DNA of 64,000 nt from Sphingomonas sp. S1-29 (lineage in GTDB: Bacteria; Pseudomonadota; Alphaproteobacteria; Sphingomonadales; Sphingomonadaceae), in NCBI RefSeq assembly GCF_026167545.1, contig NZ_CP110678.1, positions 2,651,001-2,715,000 of the forward strand, read 5' to 3'. The notes below the pieces were generated by a model. That model was not told the DNA's origin and did no database searches. It worked only from the letters and a program-made list of their open reading frames with translations. Below are positions 56,619 through 64,000 of the stretch, one piece after another; the stretch's first letter is position 1, and every line of letters starts with the position of its first letter. A program made the translations under genes and the position numbers.

Positions 56619-57866
56619 ATGGCACGGATAGAAACCCCCAAGCGCGTGCGCGGCACGCAGGATATTTTCGGCGACGAACAGCGCCGCTTTCAGCGCGTGG
56701 TCGATGCGTTCGATCGCGTGCGGCGGCTCTATTGCTTCCATCGCGTCGAGCTGCCGGTGTTCGAATCGACCGCGGTGTTCGCGCGCTCGCTGGGCGAGAC
56801 CACCGATGTCGTGTCGAAGGAGATGTACAGCTTCGACGATCGCGGCGGCGAATCGCTGACGCTGCGGCCGGAATTCACCGCTGGCATCGCGCGGGCGTAT
56901 CTGACCGAGGGCTGGCGGCAATATGCGCCGCTCAAGCTGGTAACGCACGGCCCGGTGTTTCGCTATGAGCGCCCGCAAAAGGGGCGCTATCGCCAGTTCC
57001 ACCAGATCGACGCCGAAGTGATCGGCGCGCCCGAACCCGCCGCCGAGGTCGAATTGCTGACCTTCGCCGACCAGCTGCTCAAGGAGCTGGGGATTGCCGA
57101 CGGGGTGACGCTGCAGCTCAATACTTTGGGCGATGCGGCGACTCGCGATGCGTGGCGCGATGCGCTGGTCGAGCACTTCGAAGCACATCGCGGCGATCTG
57201 TCGGAGGACAGCCTGGCGCGGCTCGAGAAGAACCCGCTGCGGATCCTCGATTCGAAGGACCCGCGCGATCGCCCGATCGCCGACAGCGCGCCCGATATCG
57301 ATGCGTATCTGACGGCGCAAGCGAGCGATTTCTTTGCGGCGGTGACCGGCGGGCTCGATGCGGCGGGGGTGGCGTGGACTCGCAACAGCCGGCTGGTGCG
57401 CGGGCTGGATTATTATCGGCATACCGCGTTTGAATTCGTCACCGATCGGCTGGGCGCGCAGGGGACGGTGCTTGCGGGCGGGCGCTATGACGGGCTGGTC
57501 GAGAGCCTGGGCGGGCCGGAGACGCCGGGGGTTGGCTGGGCGGCCGGGATCGAGCGGTTGGCGATGTTGGTGGAGGAGACGGCGGCTGAAACCGTCGACG
57601 TGGTGGTGGTTGCCGAAGATGACGGGTTCACAAGCGAGGCGCTCCGCGCGGTTGCGGCGCTCCGGCGTGCTGGCGTGGCCAGTGAATCGATCACGACTGG
57701 CAGTCCCAAGAAGCGGTACGACAAGGCGTTGAAAGCCGGTGCGCGCCAGGTGGTGAGTTTCAAGGGTGATCCGGCTGGCCCCGGCCACCGCGGTCTCGGC
57801 GCGAGCGATGCCGAGCTCGCGCACGTTGCGCAGGTCCTGGCGGCGCTTTCGGCAACGCCAGCGTGA
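56619..57866 (+). CDS. hisS: HisS, histidyl-tRNA synthetase
   Basis: 415 residues. Class II motifs: [17 protein letters not shown] and motif 2 [20 protein letters not shown], then the histidine-specific [14 protein letters not shown], and motif 3 [14 protein letters not shown]. The C-terminal anticodon-binding domain follows (about 330-415). It charges tRNA-His with histidine. It lies divergent to tRNA-Gly and upstream of prfA and prmC. Confidence 0.96.
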   Translation: MARIETPKRVRGTQDIFGDEQRRFQRVVDAFDRVRRLYCFHRVELPVFESTAVFARSLGETTDVVSKEMYSFDDRGGESLTLRPEFTAGIARAYLTEGWRQYAPLKLVTHGPVFRYERPQKGRYRQFHQIDAEVIGAPEPAAEVELLTFADQLLKELGIADGVTLQLNTLGDAATRDAWRDALVEHFEAHRGDLSEDSLARLEKNPLRILDSKDPRDRPIADSAPDIDAYLTAQASDFFAAVTGGLDAAGVAWTRNSRLVRGLDYYRHTAFEFVTDRLGAQGTVLAGGRYDGLVESLGGPETPGVGWAAGIERLAMLVEETAAETVDVVVVAEDDGFTSEALRAVAALRRAGVASESITTGSPKKRYDKALKAGARQVVSFKGDPAGPGHRGLGASDAELAHVAQVLAALSATPA

Positions 57867-57882
57867 TCGGAGCGATTCCCCA

Positions 57883-57965
57883 CCGTCAGCCCAGCGGAGG
57901 CTGGGGTCTCTTCGATCGTGGCGCGCGCTTGTGGCCCTGGACCCCAGCTTTCGCTGGGGTGACGG
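57883..57965. repeat. Paired inverted repeat (cccagcgaaagctggg family) between hisS and prfA
   Basis: Arms 57883-57908 and 57938-57965 in opposite orientation; the right arm is an exact family hairpin and the left arm is slightly degenerate (ccagcggaggctgg). The gap sits inside an otherwise close gene pair on the same strand. Confidence 0.82.
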
Positions 57966-58002
57966 ACGGGGCGTGGGTGGCTTTGGCGACGGGGGTGGTC
58001 GC

Positions 58003-59076
58003 GTGACCCGCATCTCCCCGGAACGGATCGCGCAGATCGAGGCGCGGCGGGATGAGTTGCAGGCGCAGATGGCGACCGGTGACTTGCCGAGCGATCGCTT
58101 CGTCGCGGTGTCGAAGGAATATGCCGAGCTGGAGCCCGTCGCGCAGGCGGCGGGGGACGTGCGGCGGCTGCGTGCCGAGGCGGTGAGCCTGGCGGCAATG
58201 ACGCGCGAGGCCGATGCCGAGCTTCGCGCGATGGCGGGCGAGGAATTGCGATCGAACGAGGCGGCGCTGGAGCAGGCCGATCGCCGCCTTGCGCTGGCGC
58301 TGTTGCCGCGCGACGCGGCGGACGAGCGCGCGGCGATGCTGGAAATCCGCGCCGGCACCGGTGGTGACGAGGCGGCATTGTTCGCGGGCGATTTGTTGCG
58401 GATGTACCAGCGCTATGCCGAGCGGCAGGGGTGGAAGGTCGAGCTGATCTCCGCCAGCAGCTCGGAGGCGGGCGGGTGCAAGGAAGTCATCGCCAGCGTC
58501 GCGGGCAAGGGCGTGTTCGCCAAGCTGAAGTTCGAAAGCGGTGTCCACCGGGTCCAGCGGGTGCCGGTGACCGAAAGCGGCGGGCGGATCCATACGTCGG
58601 CCGCGACAGTGGCGGTGCTGCCCGAGGCCGAAGAAGTCGATGTCGACATCCGCAACGAAGACCTGCGGATCGACATTTATCGCGCGTCGGGTGCCGGCGG
58701 TCAGCACGTCAACACCACCGATTCGGCGGTGCGGCTGACGCATATCCCGACCGGGCTGGTGGTGATCCAGCAGGACCAGCGCAGCCAGCACAAGAATCGC
58801 GACAAGGCGATGCAGGTGCTGCGGACCCGGCTGTACGAGCTGGAGCGCGAGCGGCTGGCGAGCGAGCGTTCGGGCGCGCGCAAATCGATGGTCGGGTCGG
58901 GCGACCGATCCGAGCGGATCCGCACCTATAATTTCCCGCAGGGGCGGGTGACCGATCACCGGATCAATCTGACGCTGCATCGCCTGCCAGAAATCCTGCA
59001 GGGCGAGATGGACGAGCTGATCGGCGCGCTGATTTCGGAGGACGAGGCCGAGCGGCTGGCGACGCTGGATGGGTGA
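58003..59076 (+). CDS. prfA: PrfA, peptide chain release factor 1
   Basis: 357 residues from a GTG at 58003 with GGGGGTGG upstream; the longer in-frame reading covers the repeat and is rejected. The catalytic GGQ lies at G232-Q234 (GAGGQHVN), and the stop-codon recognition loop reads [16 protein letters not shown], that is PVT where E. coli RF1 has PAT, still the RF1 type and not the RF2 SPF. It releases peptides at UAA and UAG. prmC, which methylates this GGQ, is the next gene. Confidence 0.95.
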   Translation: MTRISPERIAQIEARRDELQAQMATGDLPSDRFVAVSKEYAELEPVAQAAGDVRRLRAEAVSLAAMTREADAELRAMAGEELRSNEAALEQADRRLALALLPRDAADERAAMLEIRAGTGGDEAALFAGDLLRMYQRYAERQGWKVELISASSSEAGGCKEVIASVAGKGVFAKLKFESGVHRVQRVPVTESGGRIHTSAATVAVLPEAEEVDVDIRNEDLRIDIYRASGAGGQHVNTTDSAVRLTHIPTGLVVIQQDQRSQHKNRDKAMQVLRTRLYELERERLASERSGARKSMVGSGDRSERIRTYNFPQGRVTDHRINLTLHRLPEILQGEMDELIGALISEDEAERLATLDG

Positions 59077-59107
59077 GGGCGCGCGGGCGCGGTTGGGCGT
59101 GCTAATG

Positions 59108-59211
59108 CGTCACCCCGGACTTGATCCGGGGTCCAGGCGCGCCGCCACCCTCGGGCCGGATCGTTTGCGGATTGCGGCCCGCATGGATGCCGGATCAAGT
59201 CCGGCATGACG
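59108..59211. repeat. Paired inverted repeat (cccggacttgatccggg family) overlapping the prmC start
   Basis: Arms 59108-59135 and 59184-59211 are near reverse complements. The right arm (tggatgccggatcaagtccg...) runs into the first codons of the likely prmC start. Confidence 0.85.
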
Positions 59212-60054
59212 AAGGTTTCCACGGTGAGGGCAGCCCTTGCCGATGCGGCGCGGGGTTTTGCGGATTTTTCGGCCACCCCGCGTCTCGATGCCGAGCAGCT
59301 GATGGCACATGCGCTGGGAATCACCCGCGAACGGATGATCCTTGCGCATCTCGATTCGCCCGCCCCCGACGCCTTCACCGCGCTCGTCACCCGGCGGCTA
59401 GCGCACGAGCCGATCGCCTATATCACCGGCACGCGTGATTTCTGGACGATCACGCTCGATGTCGCTCCCGGGGTGCTGGTCCCGCGCGCCGACAGCGAGA
59501 CGCTGATCGAGGCGGCGGTCGAGCATTTCGGGGCGCGCGCGCCGGCGCGCCTGCTCGATCTCGGCACCGGGTCGGGGGCGCTGTTGCTGGCGGCGCTCGA
59601 TCAATGGCCGGGTGCGACCGGTGTGGGGGTCGATAGCGCCGATGCCGCGCTGACGATCGCTTCGGCCAATGCCGCGCGGCTGGGGATGGCCGATCGCGCG
59701 ACCTTCGTGCGCGGCGACTGGGCGACGGGCATCGCCGATCGCTTCGACCTGATCGTCGCCAACCCGCCCTATATCGCGGCCGAAGAGCCGCTCGCCCCCG
59801 AAGTGCGCGACCACGAGCCTGCCGCCGCGCTGTTCGCCGCCGAGGGCGGGCTTGCCGCGTATCGCGCCTTCGTTCCCGATCTGCCGCGACTGCTCGCGCC
59901 GGGCGGCGCGGCGATCCTCGAGATCGGCTGGAAACAGGCCGATGCGGTGTCGGCTTTGGTCGCCGCGGCGGGGCTTTCGCCGACGGTGCGCGCCGATCTG
60001 GGCGGGCGGCCGCGGGCAATCATCGCGATTGGAACCGCCATGGATCGGTCATAA
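59206..60054 (+). CDS. prmC: PrmC, release factor glutamine methyltransferase
   Basis: 282 residues if the ATG at 59206 is used; a GTG at 59224 (six codons later) is an alternative, with GAAGG upstream. The Rossmann methyltransferase core has LLDLGTGSGALLLAAL and the catalytic NPPY at N186 (VANPPYIAAEEPL). The N-terminal domain PRLDAEQLMAHALGITRERM matches PrmC. It methylates the GGQ glutamine of release factors, and prfA is its neighbour. The ATG lies in the repeat arm, so the start is uncertain. Confidence 0.93.
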   Translation: MTKVSTVRAALADAARGFADFSATPRLDAEQLMAHALGITRERMILAHLDSPAPDAFTALVTRRLAHEPIAYITGTRDFWTITLDVAPGVLVPRADSETLIEAAVEHFGARAPARLLDLGTGSGALLLAALDQWPGATGVGVDSADAALTIASANAARLGMADRATFVRGDWATGIADRFDLIVANPPYIAAEEPLAPEVRDHEPAAALFAAEGGLAAYRAFVPDLPRLLAPGGAAILEIGWKQADAVSALVAAAGLSPTVRADLGGRPRAIIAIGTAMDRS

Positions 60055-60301
60055 TATTCCGCTTGGCGTTCGCTTGCGCGGCGGCTAAGACTGAGAGCGG
60101 GGCAAGCACTTTCAACCAAGCCACTGATTTTTGCGGCGGTTGAACCAGCGGCTTTGACCCGATCCAACGCATGCGAGCTGCTGTAGTCCGGCAGCCGTGG
60201 CAGGCACGCTTCCCCAATGATTTCGGGCTGCGTGCGGTAAAAACGCGCGCGCCGATCGATGCGATCGTCGGGCAGGGTAAGGACAGGACAAGCATATCTT
60301 G

Positions 60302-61285
60302 ATGAATAATCGTCAGGCCGGCCGCCGTCGCGGTCGTGGCGGGCAGCGCCCGCAAGGTGGCGGAAGCCCGAATCGTCAGGATAACGGGAACCGCATCGAC
60401 AGCCGCGCGCGCGGCAATGCGGCGCAGCTGCTCGAGAAATACAAGAATCTCGCCCGCGATTCGCAGATGCAGGGCGATCGGGTGAACACCGAATATTATC
60501 TTCAGTTCGCAGACCATTATTTCCGCGTGCTGAGCGAAACCCGCTCGCGCTTCGAGGAGAATAACGGCCAGCGCCGCCAGCGCGACGATGTCGACGACGA
60601 AGACGATGATTTCGATGTCGACAACGACATCATCGGCACCGCCGACTATCGCGAAGAGCGCGCACCGCGTGATGCTGGCCAGCGTGACGGCGGGCAACGC
60701 GAAGGCGGGCAGCGTGACAACCAGCGCGAGCGCGGTGGACGCGACCAGCGCGAGAACGGCAACCGCGACGACGGTAATCGTGAGAGCGGCAATCGTGAGA
60801 GCGGCAACCGCGAAGCCGGTAATCGCGAGCCACGCGACAATGGCCGCGACCGTTCGCAGCCGCGCGCCGATCGCGACCAGCCTCGCGGTGACAGCTATCG
60901 TGGCGACAGCAACCGCAGCGAGGGTAACCGCGCCGAGGGTAATCGTGCCGAGGGTAACCGTGCCGAGGGTAATCGTGAACGCCCGCGTCGCGAACCGCGC
61001 GCCGAGCCCACTCGCGCCCCCGACGTCGCGCCCGAGCCGGTCGCTGCGCAGGCCGACGCGCTGGTCGACGAAGCGCCGCGCCGTCGCGGTCGCCCGCGGC
61101 GCCAGCCCGCCGAGGACGTCGTGACCGAAGCATCGGCACCCGAAAGCGCCGGCATCGAAGCCGATCGCCTGCCGCCGTCGTTCGGCTTCGCCAACGACGA
61201 CACTGTCGCCGAAGCCGCTGCTGAAAAGCCGCGCCGCCGTCGCCGGGTGCCCGGTGAGGACGAGGCGGTCCCGCCCGCCGAATGA
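60302..61285 (+). CDS. DUF4167 domain protein with Asp/Arg/Gly-rich tandem repeats
   Basis: 327 residues from the ATG at 60302. The N-terminal conserved part (RIDSRARGNAAQLLEKYKNL; QMQGDRVNTEYYLQFADHYF; RVLSETRSRF) is the DUF4167 domain, widespread and of unknown function in alphaproteobacteria; its basic N-terminus (RRRGRGGQR) suggests nucleic-acid binding. Residues 120-235 are low-complexity with repeated GNRES and EGNRA units. The C-terminus is acidic and basic. A terminator follows. The 247-base gap before it shows nothing clear. Confidence 0.85.
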   Translation: MNNRQAGRRRGRGGQRPQGGGSPNRQDNGNRIDSRARGNAAQLLEKYKNLARDSQMQGDRVNTEYYLQFADHYFRVLSETRSRFEENNGQRRQRDDVDDEDDDFDVDNDIIGTADYREERAPRDAGQRDGGQREGGQRDNQRERGGRDQRENGNRDDGNRESGNRESGNREAGNREPRDNGRDRSQPRADRDQPRGDSYRGDSNRSEGNRAEGNRAEGNRAEGNRERPRREPRAEPTRAPDVAPEPVAAQADALVDEAPRRRGRPRRQPAEDVVTEASAPESAGIEADRLPPSFGFANDDTVAEAAAEKPRRRRRVPGEDEAVPPAE

Positions 61286-61319
61286 TCTGAGGCTATCGCT
61301 TCGACCAGAACCGAAACGA

Positions 61320-61357
61320 CCGGTGACGCATCTAGCGTCGCCGGCCGTTTTCGTTTC
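61320..61357 (+). terminator. Intrinsic terminator after the DUF4167 gene
   Basis: Stem ccggtgacgc / gcgtcgccgg with a five-base loop and one G-T pair, followed by ccgttttcgttt. It lies about 35 bases after the stop codon. Confidence 0.75.
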
Positions 61358-61389
61358 GGGTTAGCTAGTGCCGGTCGGTTTGGTGCCGG

Positions 61390-61695
61390 TCAGTCCTGCC
61401 GGCCAGGGTCGTATTGTTCGTTGAAGCGATCGACATGCTCGTCATGCCCGCTGCCCGAGCTCAGGAAAACCAGCCCCATCAGCGCGCCGCCCATCAGCAC
61501 GGTCAGCCCGATTCCGAGCGCGGTGGCGATCCCCATGTGCAGCGGCATGATCCCGGTCCACCAATAGAGCGTCGCGACGCCCGCAGCGGCGCAGACGATC
61601 GCCAGCACTGCCATCCAGCCCAGAATACGGCGAAAGCGCCGCCAGGCGAGCGCGGCATAAGCGGGATCGTCGAGATTGCGCATGGGTTCGGTCAT
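61390..61695 (-). CDS. Small two-helix membrane protein, function unknown
   Basis: 101 residues from the ATG at 61695; another ATG lies four codons later. Two hydrophobic segments (about 26-47 and 52-78) separated by a short loop with HMGIATALGIGL; basic N-terminus (WRRFRRILG) and acidic/charged C-terminus (GHDEHVDRFNEQYDPGRQD). I do not recognise a family. Confidence 0.7.
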   Translation of the reverse strand: MTEPMRNLDDPAYAALAWRRFRRILGWMAVLAIVCAAAGVATLYWWTGIMPLHMGIATALGIGLTVLMGGALMGLVFLSSGSGHDEHVDRFNEQYDPGRQD

Positions 61696-61767
61696 GGGCT
61701 CTATCTGGCGATGATCGGCCCGCGCCGAAAGAGCGATTCACACCGCCCTTCGGCACGGACGCGGCAA

Positions 61768-61965
61768 TCAGGGGCGATTGTCGCGACGATAGTCGCGCCG
61801 CGTCTTGCGCAGGTCGCGGCGCGCCTCGCGCACATCGCGGCGGTCGCCGAAGGTCTGCGCCTCGCGGACCTCCTGCCGCGCATCGAAGACGTCGCGGCGC
61901 GTGGTCGCGCAACCTGCGGTGAGGATCGTGGCGGCGAGGACGCCACCGAGCATTAGGGTACGCAT
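61768..61965 (-). CDS. Very small Arg-rich lipoprotein, function unknown
   Basis: 65 residues from an ATG. Lipoprotein signal with lipobox LTAGC at residues 15-19. The rest is Arg/Asp-rich and helical with a repeated RxxVREAR-like unit (FDARQEVREAQTFGDRRDVR; EARRDLRKTRRDYRRDNRP). No family recognised; a periplasmic face anchor is inferred. Confidence 0.65.
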   Translation of the reverse strand: MRTLMLGGVLAATILTAGCATTRRDVFDARQEVREAQTFGDRRDVREARRDLRKTRRDYRRDNRP

Positions 61966-62124
61966 GATATCAACTCCTTATACGGTATCATTGCGAACGT
62001 CCCGGCGGCGCGAAAGGCTCCCCGCCGGCGCCGCTTGACTTTGGATGGGCAATCCGCGAGCCATCGGTGAAAGCCTCGGAAGTGCGCGCCTGCTGTCGCA
62101 CTCGCGAAGGATAAGGAGGGTGCG

Positions 62125-62553
62125 ATGACGATCGCTGCGATCCTGGCCGGCAAGGGCTATGAGGTCATCGGCATAGCCGGCGACCAGAGCGCGACGCAGG
62201 CGGTGGCGTTGCTGGCCGAACGGCGGATCGGCGCGGTGCCGGTGGTCGCCGATGGCCAGGCCGTCGGCGTCTTTTCCGAACGCGACGTGGTCTATGCGCT
62301 CGAACGCGAGGGCAAGGCCGCGCTCGACCGCAGCGTTGCCGAGCTGATGACAACCCCGGTGGTCTCGGTCGACCCGCGCGAGACGGTGATCGGCGCGCTG
62401 GCGCTGATGACCCGGCGGCGGATTCGCCATCTGCCGGTGGTCGAGAATGGCCGGCTGGTCGGCTTCGTCTCGATCGGCGACCTGGTGAAATACCGGATCG
62501 ACCGGATCGAGGCCGAGGCCGAGGCGATGCGCAGCTACATCCAGCAGGTCTGA
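62125..62553 (+). CDS. CBS-domain protein
   Basis: 142 residues with two CBS repeats filling the chain: repeat 1 around SATQAVALLAERRIGAVPVV and ADGQAVGVFSERDVV, and repeat 2 around VSVDPRETVIGALALMTRRR and IRHLPVVENGRLVGFVSIGD. CBS pairs bind adenosine nucleotides and act as energy sensors; a stand-alone pair often regulates another protein. GGAGG lies about eight bases before the ATG. Partner unknown. Confidence 0.9.
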   Translation: MTIAAILAGKGYEVIGIAGDQSATQAVALLAERRIGAVPVVADGQAVGVFSERDVVYALEREGKAALDRSVAELMTTPVVSVDPRETVIGALALMTRRRIRHLPVVENGRLVGFVSIGDLVKYRIDRIEAEAEAMRSYIQQV

Positions 62554-62562
62554 AGCCGCTTG

Positions 62563-64000
62563 CTACCCCCGCCGCGCGCGCGCGAAGTCGAGCAGTTCGA
62601 CCAGCGTGCCGCGAGCGAACACCAGTAATGCGCTGCCATATACCGCGCCGCCGACGCCGATGAGGATCAGCAGCCGCGGCAGCGAATCGAGCGCAGGCAC
62701 CGCGGCGTCGGCGATCAGCACGACCGCGCCCATCGCGACCGCCGCCAGCACCGGCGCCACCACCGCGCGCGCGAGCCCGATCGCGCTGCTCCCCACCACC
62801 GCGAAGCTTCGCGCCGCGACGATGGCCAGGAAGATCGGCCACACCGCGACCCAGGCGGTCGCCAGCCCGATGATCCCCCAGCGTATCCCAATCAGAAACG
62901 CGATCGGCAGCAGCACCGCGCCGATCGCGCCGTTTGCCGCCGAGAGCCCCGGCCGTCCGCGCGCGTCGGAGGCGGGGGCGAACAAGGTCTGCAAGGTCAT
63001 GAAGGGCATCGCGAGCGCAAGGATCGCGACGATCGGCGCGGCCTCGATCCATTTTTCGCCGAGTACCACCGCCACGAGCGGTTCGGCGGTCACGGCGAGC
63101 CCGGCATAGAAGGGCATCGCTACCACCATGATGATCCGTGCCGCCTTCTCGAACGCGCGGCCCATCGCCGCCGGATCGTCCTGGATCCGCGCATAGGCCG
63201 AGAAGGCGACCTCGTTGAGCGTGGGCAGGAACTTGGCGACGAAGATCTGCGTCAGGAACAGGCTGGTGGTGTAGATGCCGAGCATATGCGGGGGCAGGGT
63301 GCGCCCGGCGATGAAGACATCGGCCTGGCTCTGCAGGAACCAGAAGAGCTGGCCGGTCGCCATCAAGCCGCCGAATGCGAGCACGTCGCCCGCCCCGCGA
63401 AAATCGAGGCTCGGCCACATCAGCGACTGGGCACCCCAGGTCATCAGGATCGCACGGGTGTAGAAGAGGACCATCGGTGCGAGGACCAGCGTCCATACCC
63501 CCAGGCCACCAAAGGCGCCGGCGAGCGCGGCTAGCGCCCCCAACGTCGCCGAGGCCAGGTTTGCTTGGGCCTGCTTGCGAAAGTCCATCGCGCGCGCGAG
63601 CAGCGCATAGGGGAAGGCGATGAAGGGGGTCGCGACATAGAGCAGCGCCTGCACGCGCAGCAGATCGGTCACCATCGGCTGGCGGAAATAGGCGGCGGCC
63701 AGCGGCGCCATCAGGAACTGGAGCAGCCCGAGCCCTAGGTTGAGCACGAGCAGCAAGCCGAACAGCTGGCGAAGCGTGCGGTCGTCGACATTGGGTCGCT
63801 GGATGATGGCGCTGGCAAGCCCATAGCCGTTGAGCATGTTGAGCAGCGCCAGGATGACCTGCGTCATCGCGAACAGGCCGTAATCCGATGGGTCTAGGAC
63901 ACGGATAACGAGGAAGGTCGACGCCCAGGTGACGATCTGCCCGACGATCTGGGTGCCCGAACGCCAGATAACGGCGCTTCGCACCTGTTGCCGAAGCGAT
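62563..64000 (-). CDS. Polysaccharide/lipopolysaccharide flippase (Wzx/MATE-like), 5' end uncertain at the window edge
   Basis: At least 473 residues with about 12-14 membrane segments. The N-terminus RSAVIWRSGTQIVGQIVTWA and VIRVLDPSDYGLFAMTQVIL is typical of RfbX/Wzx and lipopolysaccharide exporters that flip lipid-linked repeat units. The reading frame stays open to the right edge through QQVRSAV; a GTG at 63984 is possible, but no clear ATG is seen in the window, so the start probably lies just beyond 64000. Convergent with the CBS gene. Confidence 0.88.
   Translation of the reverse strand, partial: SLRQQVRSAVIWRSGTQIVGQIVTWASTFLVIRVLDPSDYGLFAMTQVILALLNMLNGYGLASAIIQRPNVDDRTLRQLFGLLLVLNLGLGLLQFLMAPLAAAYFRQPMVTDLLRVQALLYVATPFIAFPYALLARAMDFRKQAQANLASATLGALAALAGAFGGLGVWTLVLAPMVLFYTRAILMTWGAQSLMWPSLDFRGAGDVLAFGGLMATGQLFWFLQSQADVFIAGRTLPPHMLGIYTTSLFLTQIFVAKFLPTLNEVAFSAYARIQDDPAAMGRAFEKAARIIMVVAMPFYAGLAVTAEPLVAVVLGEKWIEAAPIVAILALAMPFMTLQTLFAPASDARGRPGLSAANGAIGAVLLPIAFLIGIRWGIIGLATAWVAVWPIFLAIVAARSFAVVGSSAIGLARAVVAPVLAAVAMGAVVLIADAAVPALDSLPRLLILIGVGGAVYGSALLVFARGTLVELLDFARARRG

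Noticed and set aside
57766..58002. In-frame extension of prfA upstream of the GTG at 58003
   Set aside because: It overlaps the end of hisS and the repeat and has no RF1 sequence; the GTG has a G-rich ribosome site and gives the normal RF1 length.
60765..60985. Short repeats resembling a CRISPR array
   Set aside because: The units are 15-base tandem repeats inside an open reading frame with no unique spacers and no Cas genes nearby.

Overview
The window is GC-rich (roughly two-thirds G+C by eye) and its gene content and paired intergenic repeats look like a Sphingomonas-type alphaproteobacterium (order Sphingomonadales). This assignment is inferred from a DUF4167 protein, many TonB/Tat/Sec envelope proteins, abundant palindromic repeats of the 'cccagcgaaagctggg' type, and a compact flagellar locus. 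No species call is made.

Positions 1-30330 are one large flagellar locus. On the minus strand a long operon runs from a sigma-54 activator (11568) through fliE-F-G-H-I-J and then fliK-L-M-N-O-P, and fliP is cut by the left edge. A short flagellin gene (plus strand) follows, then fliA, flhA and a lytic transglycosylase gene (minus), flgN-flgM (minus), and flgA with a motB/motA pair (minus). A plus-strand rod/hook operon flgBCDEFGHIJKL comes next, then a second motA-motB pair. Four near-perfect sigma-54 (-24/-12) promoters and three sites that look like one sigma-28 motif can be read directly. They suggest an early/middle tier (sigma-54: fliK operon, transglycosylase-flhA-fliA, stator 1-flgA, flgB operon) and a late tier (FliA: flagellin, flgM-flgN, stator 2). 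FlgJ has only the rod-capping domain, so the separate transglycosylase probably supplies the wall-cutting activity.

Positions 30470-44820 hold housekeeping and envelope genes: a TonB-dependent receptor with a Gly/Arg-rich loop, a secreted M3 peptidase, biotin genes bioF-bioD-bioA, a molybdopterin oxidoreductase/cytochrome b pair, a TauE-type permease, rlmN, an IalB-like protein, a histidine phosphatase and an outer-membrane beta-barrel protein.

Positions 44980-51850 carry dnaN, recF and gyrB, genes often found near the replication origin, here interrupted by a small lipoprotein gene and a DEAD-box helicase and without dnaA. An RlpA-like protein follows. Next comes a clearly AT-richer gene (52338-53207) encoding an AbiTii-type protein, the best candidate for a recently acquired defence gene. 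The right end has rlmB, an M28 peptidase, tRNA-Tyr, a GNAT acetyltransferase, tRNA-Gly, hisS, prfA, prmC, a DUF4167 protein with tandem repeats, two small membrane/lipoproteins, a CBS-domain protein and a polysaccharide flippase cut by the right edge.

Ten paired inverted-repeat elements of about six sequence families are scattered between genes. No rRNA, CRISPR array, insertion sequence or prophage was seen.
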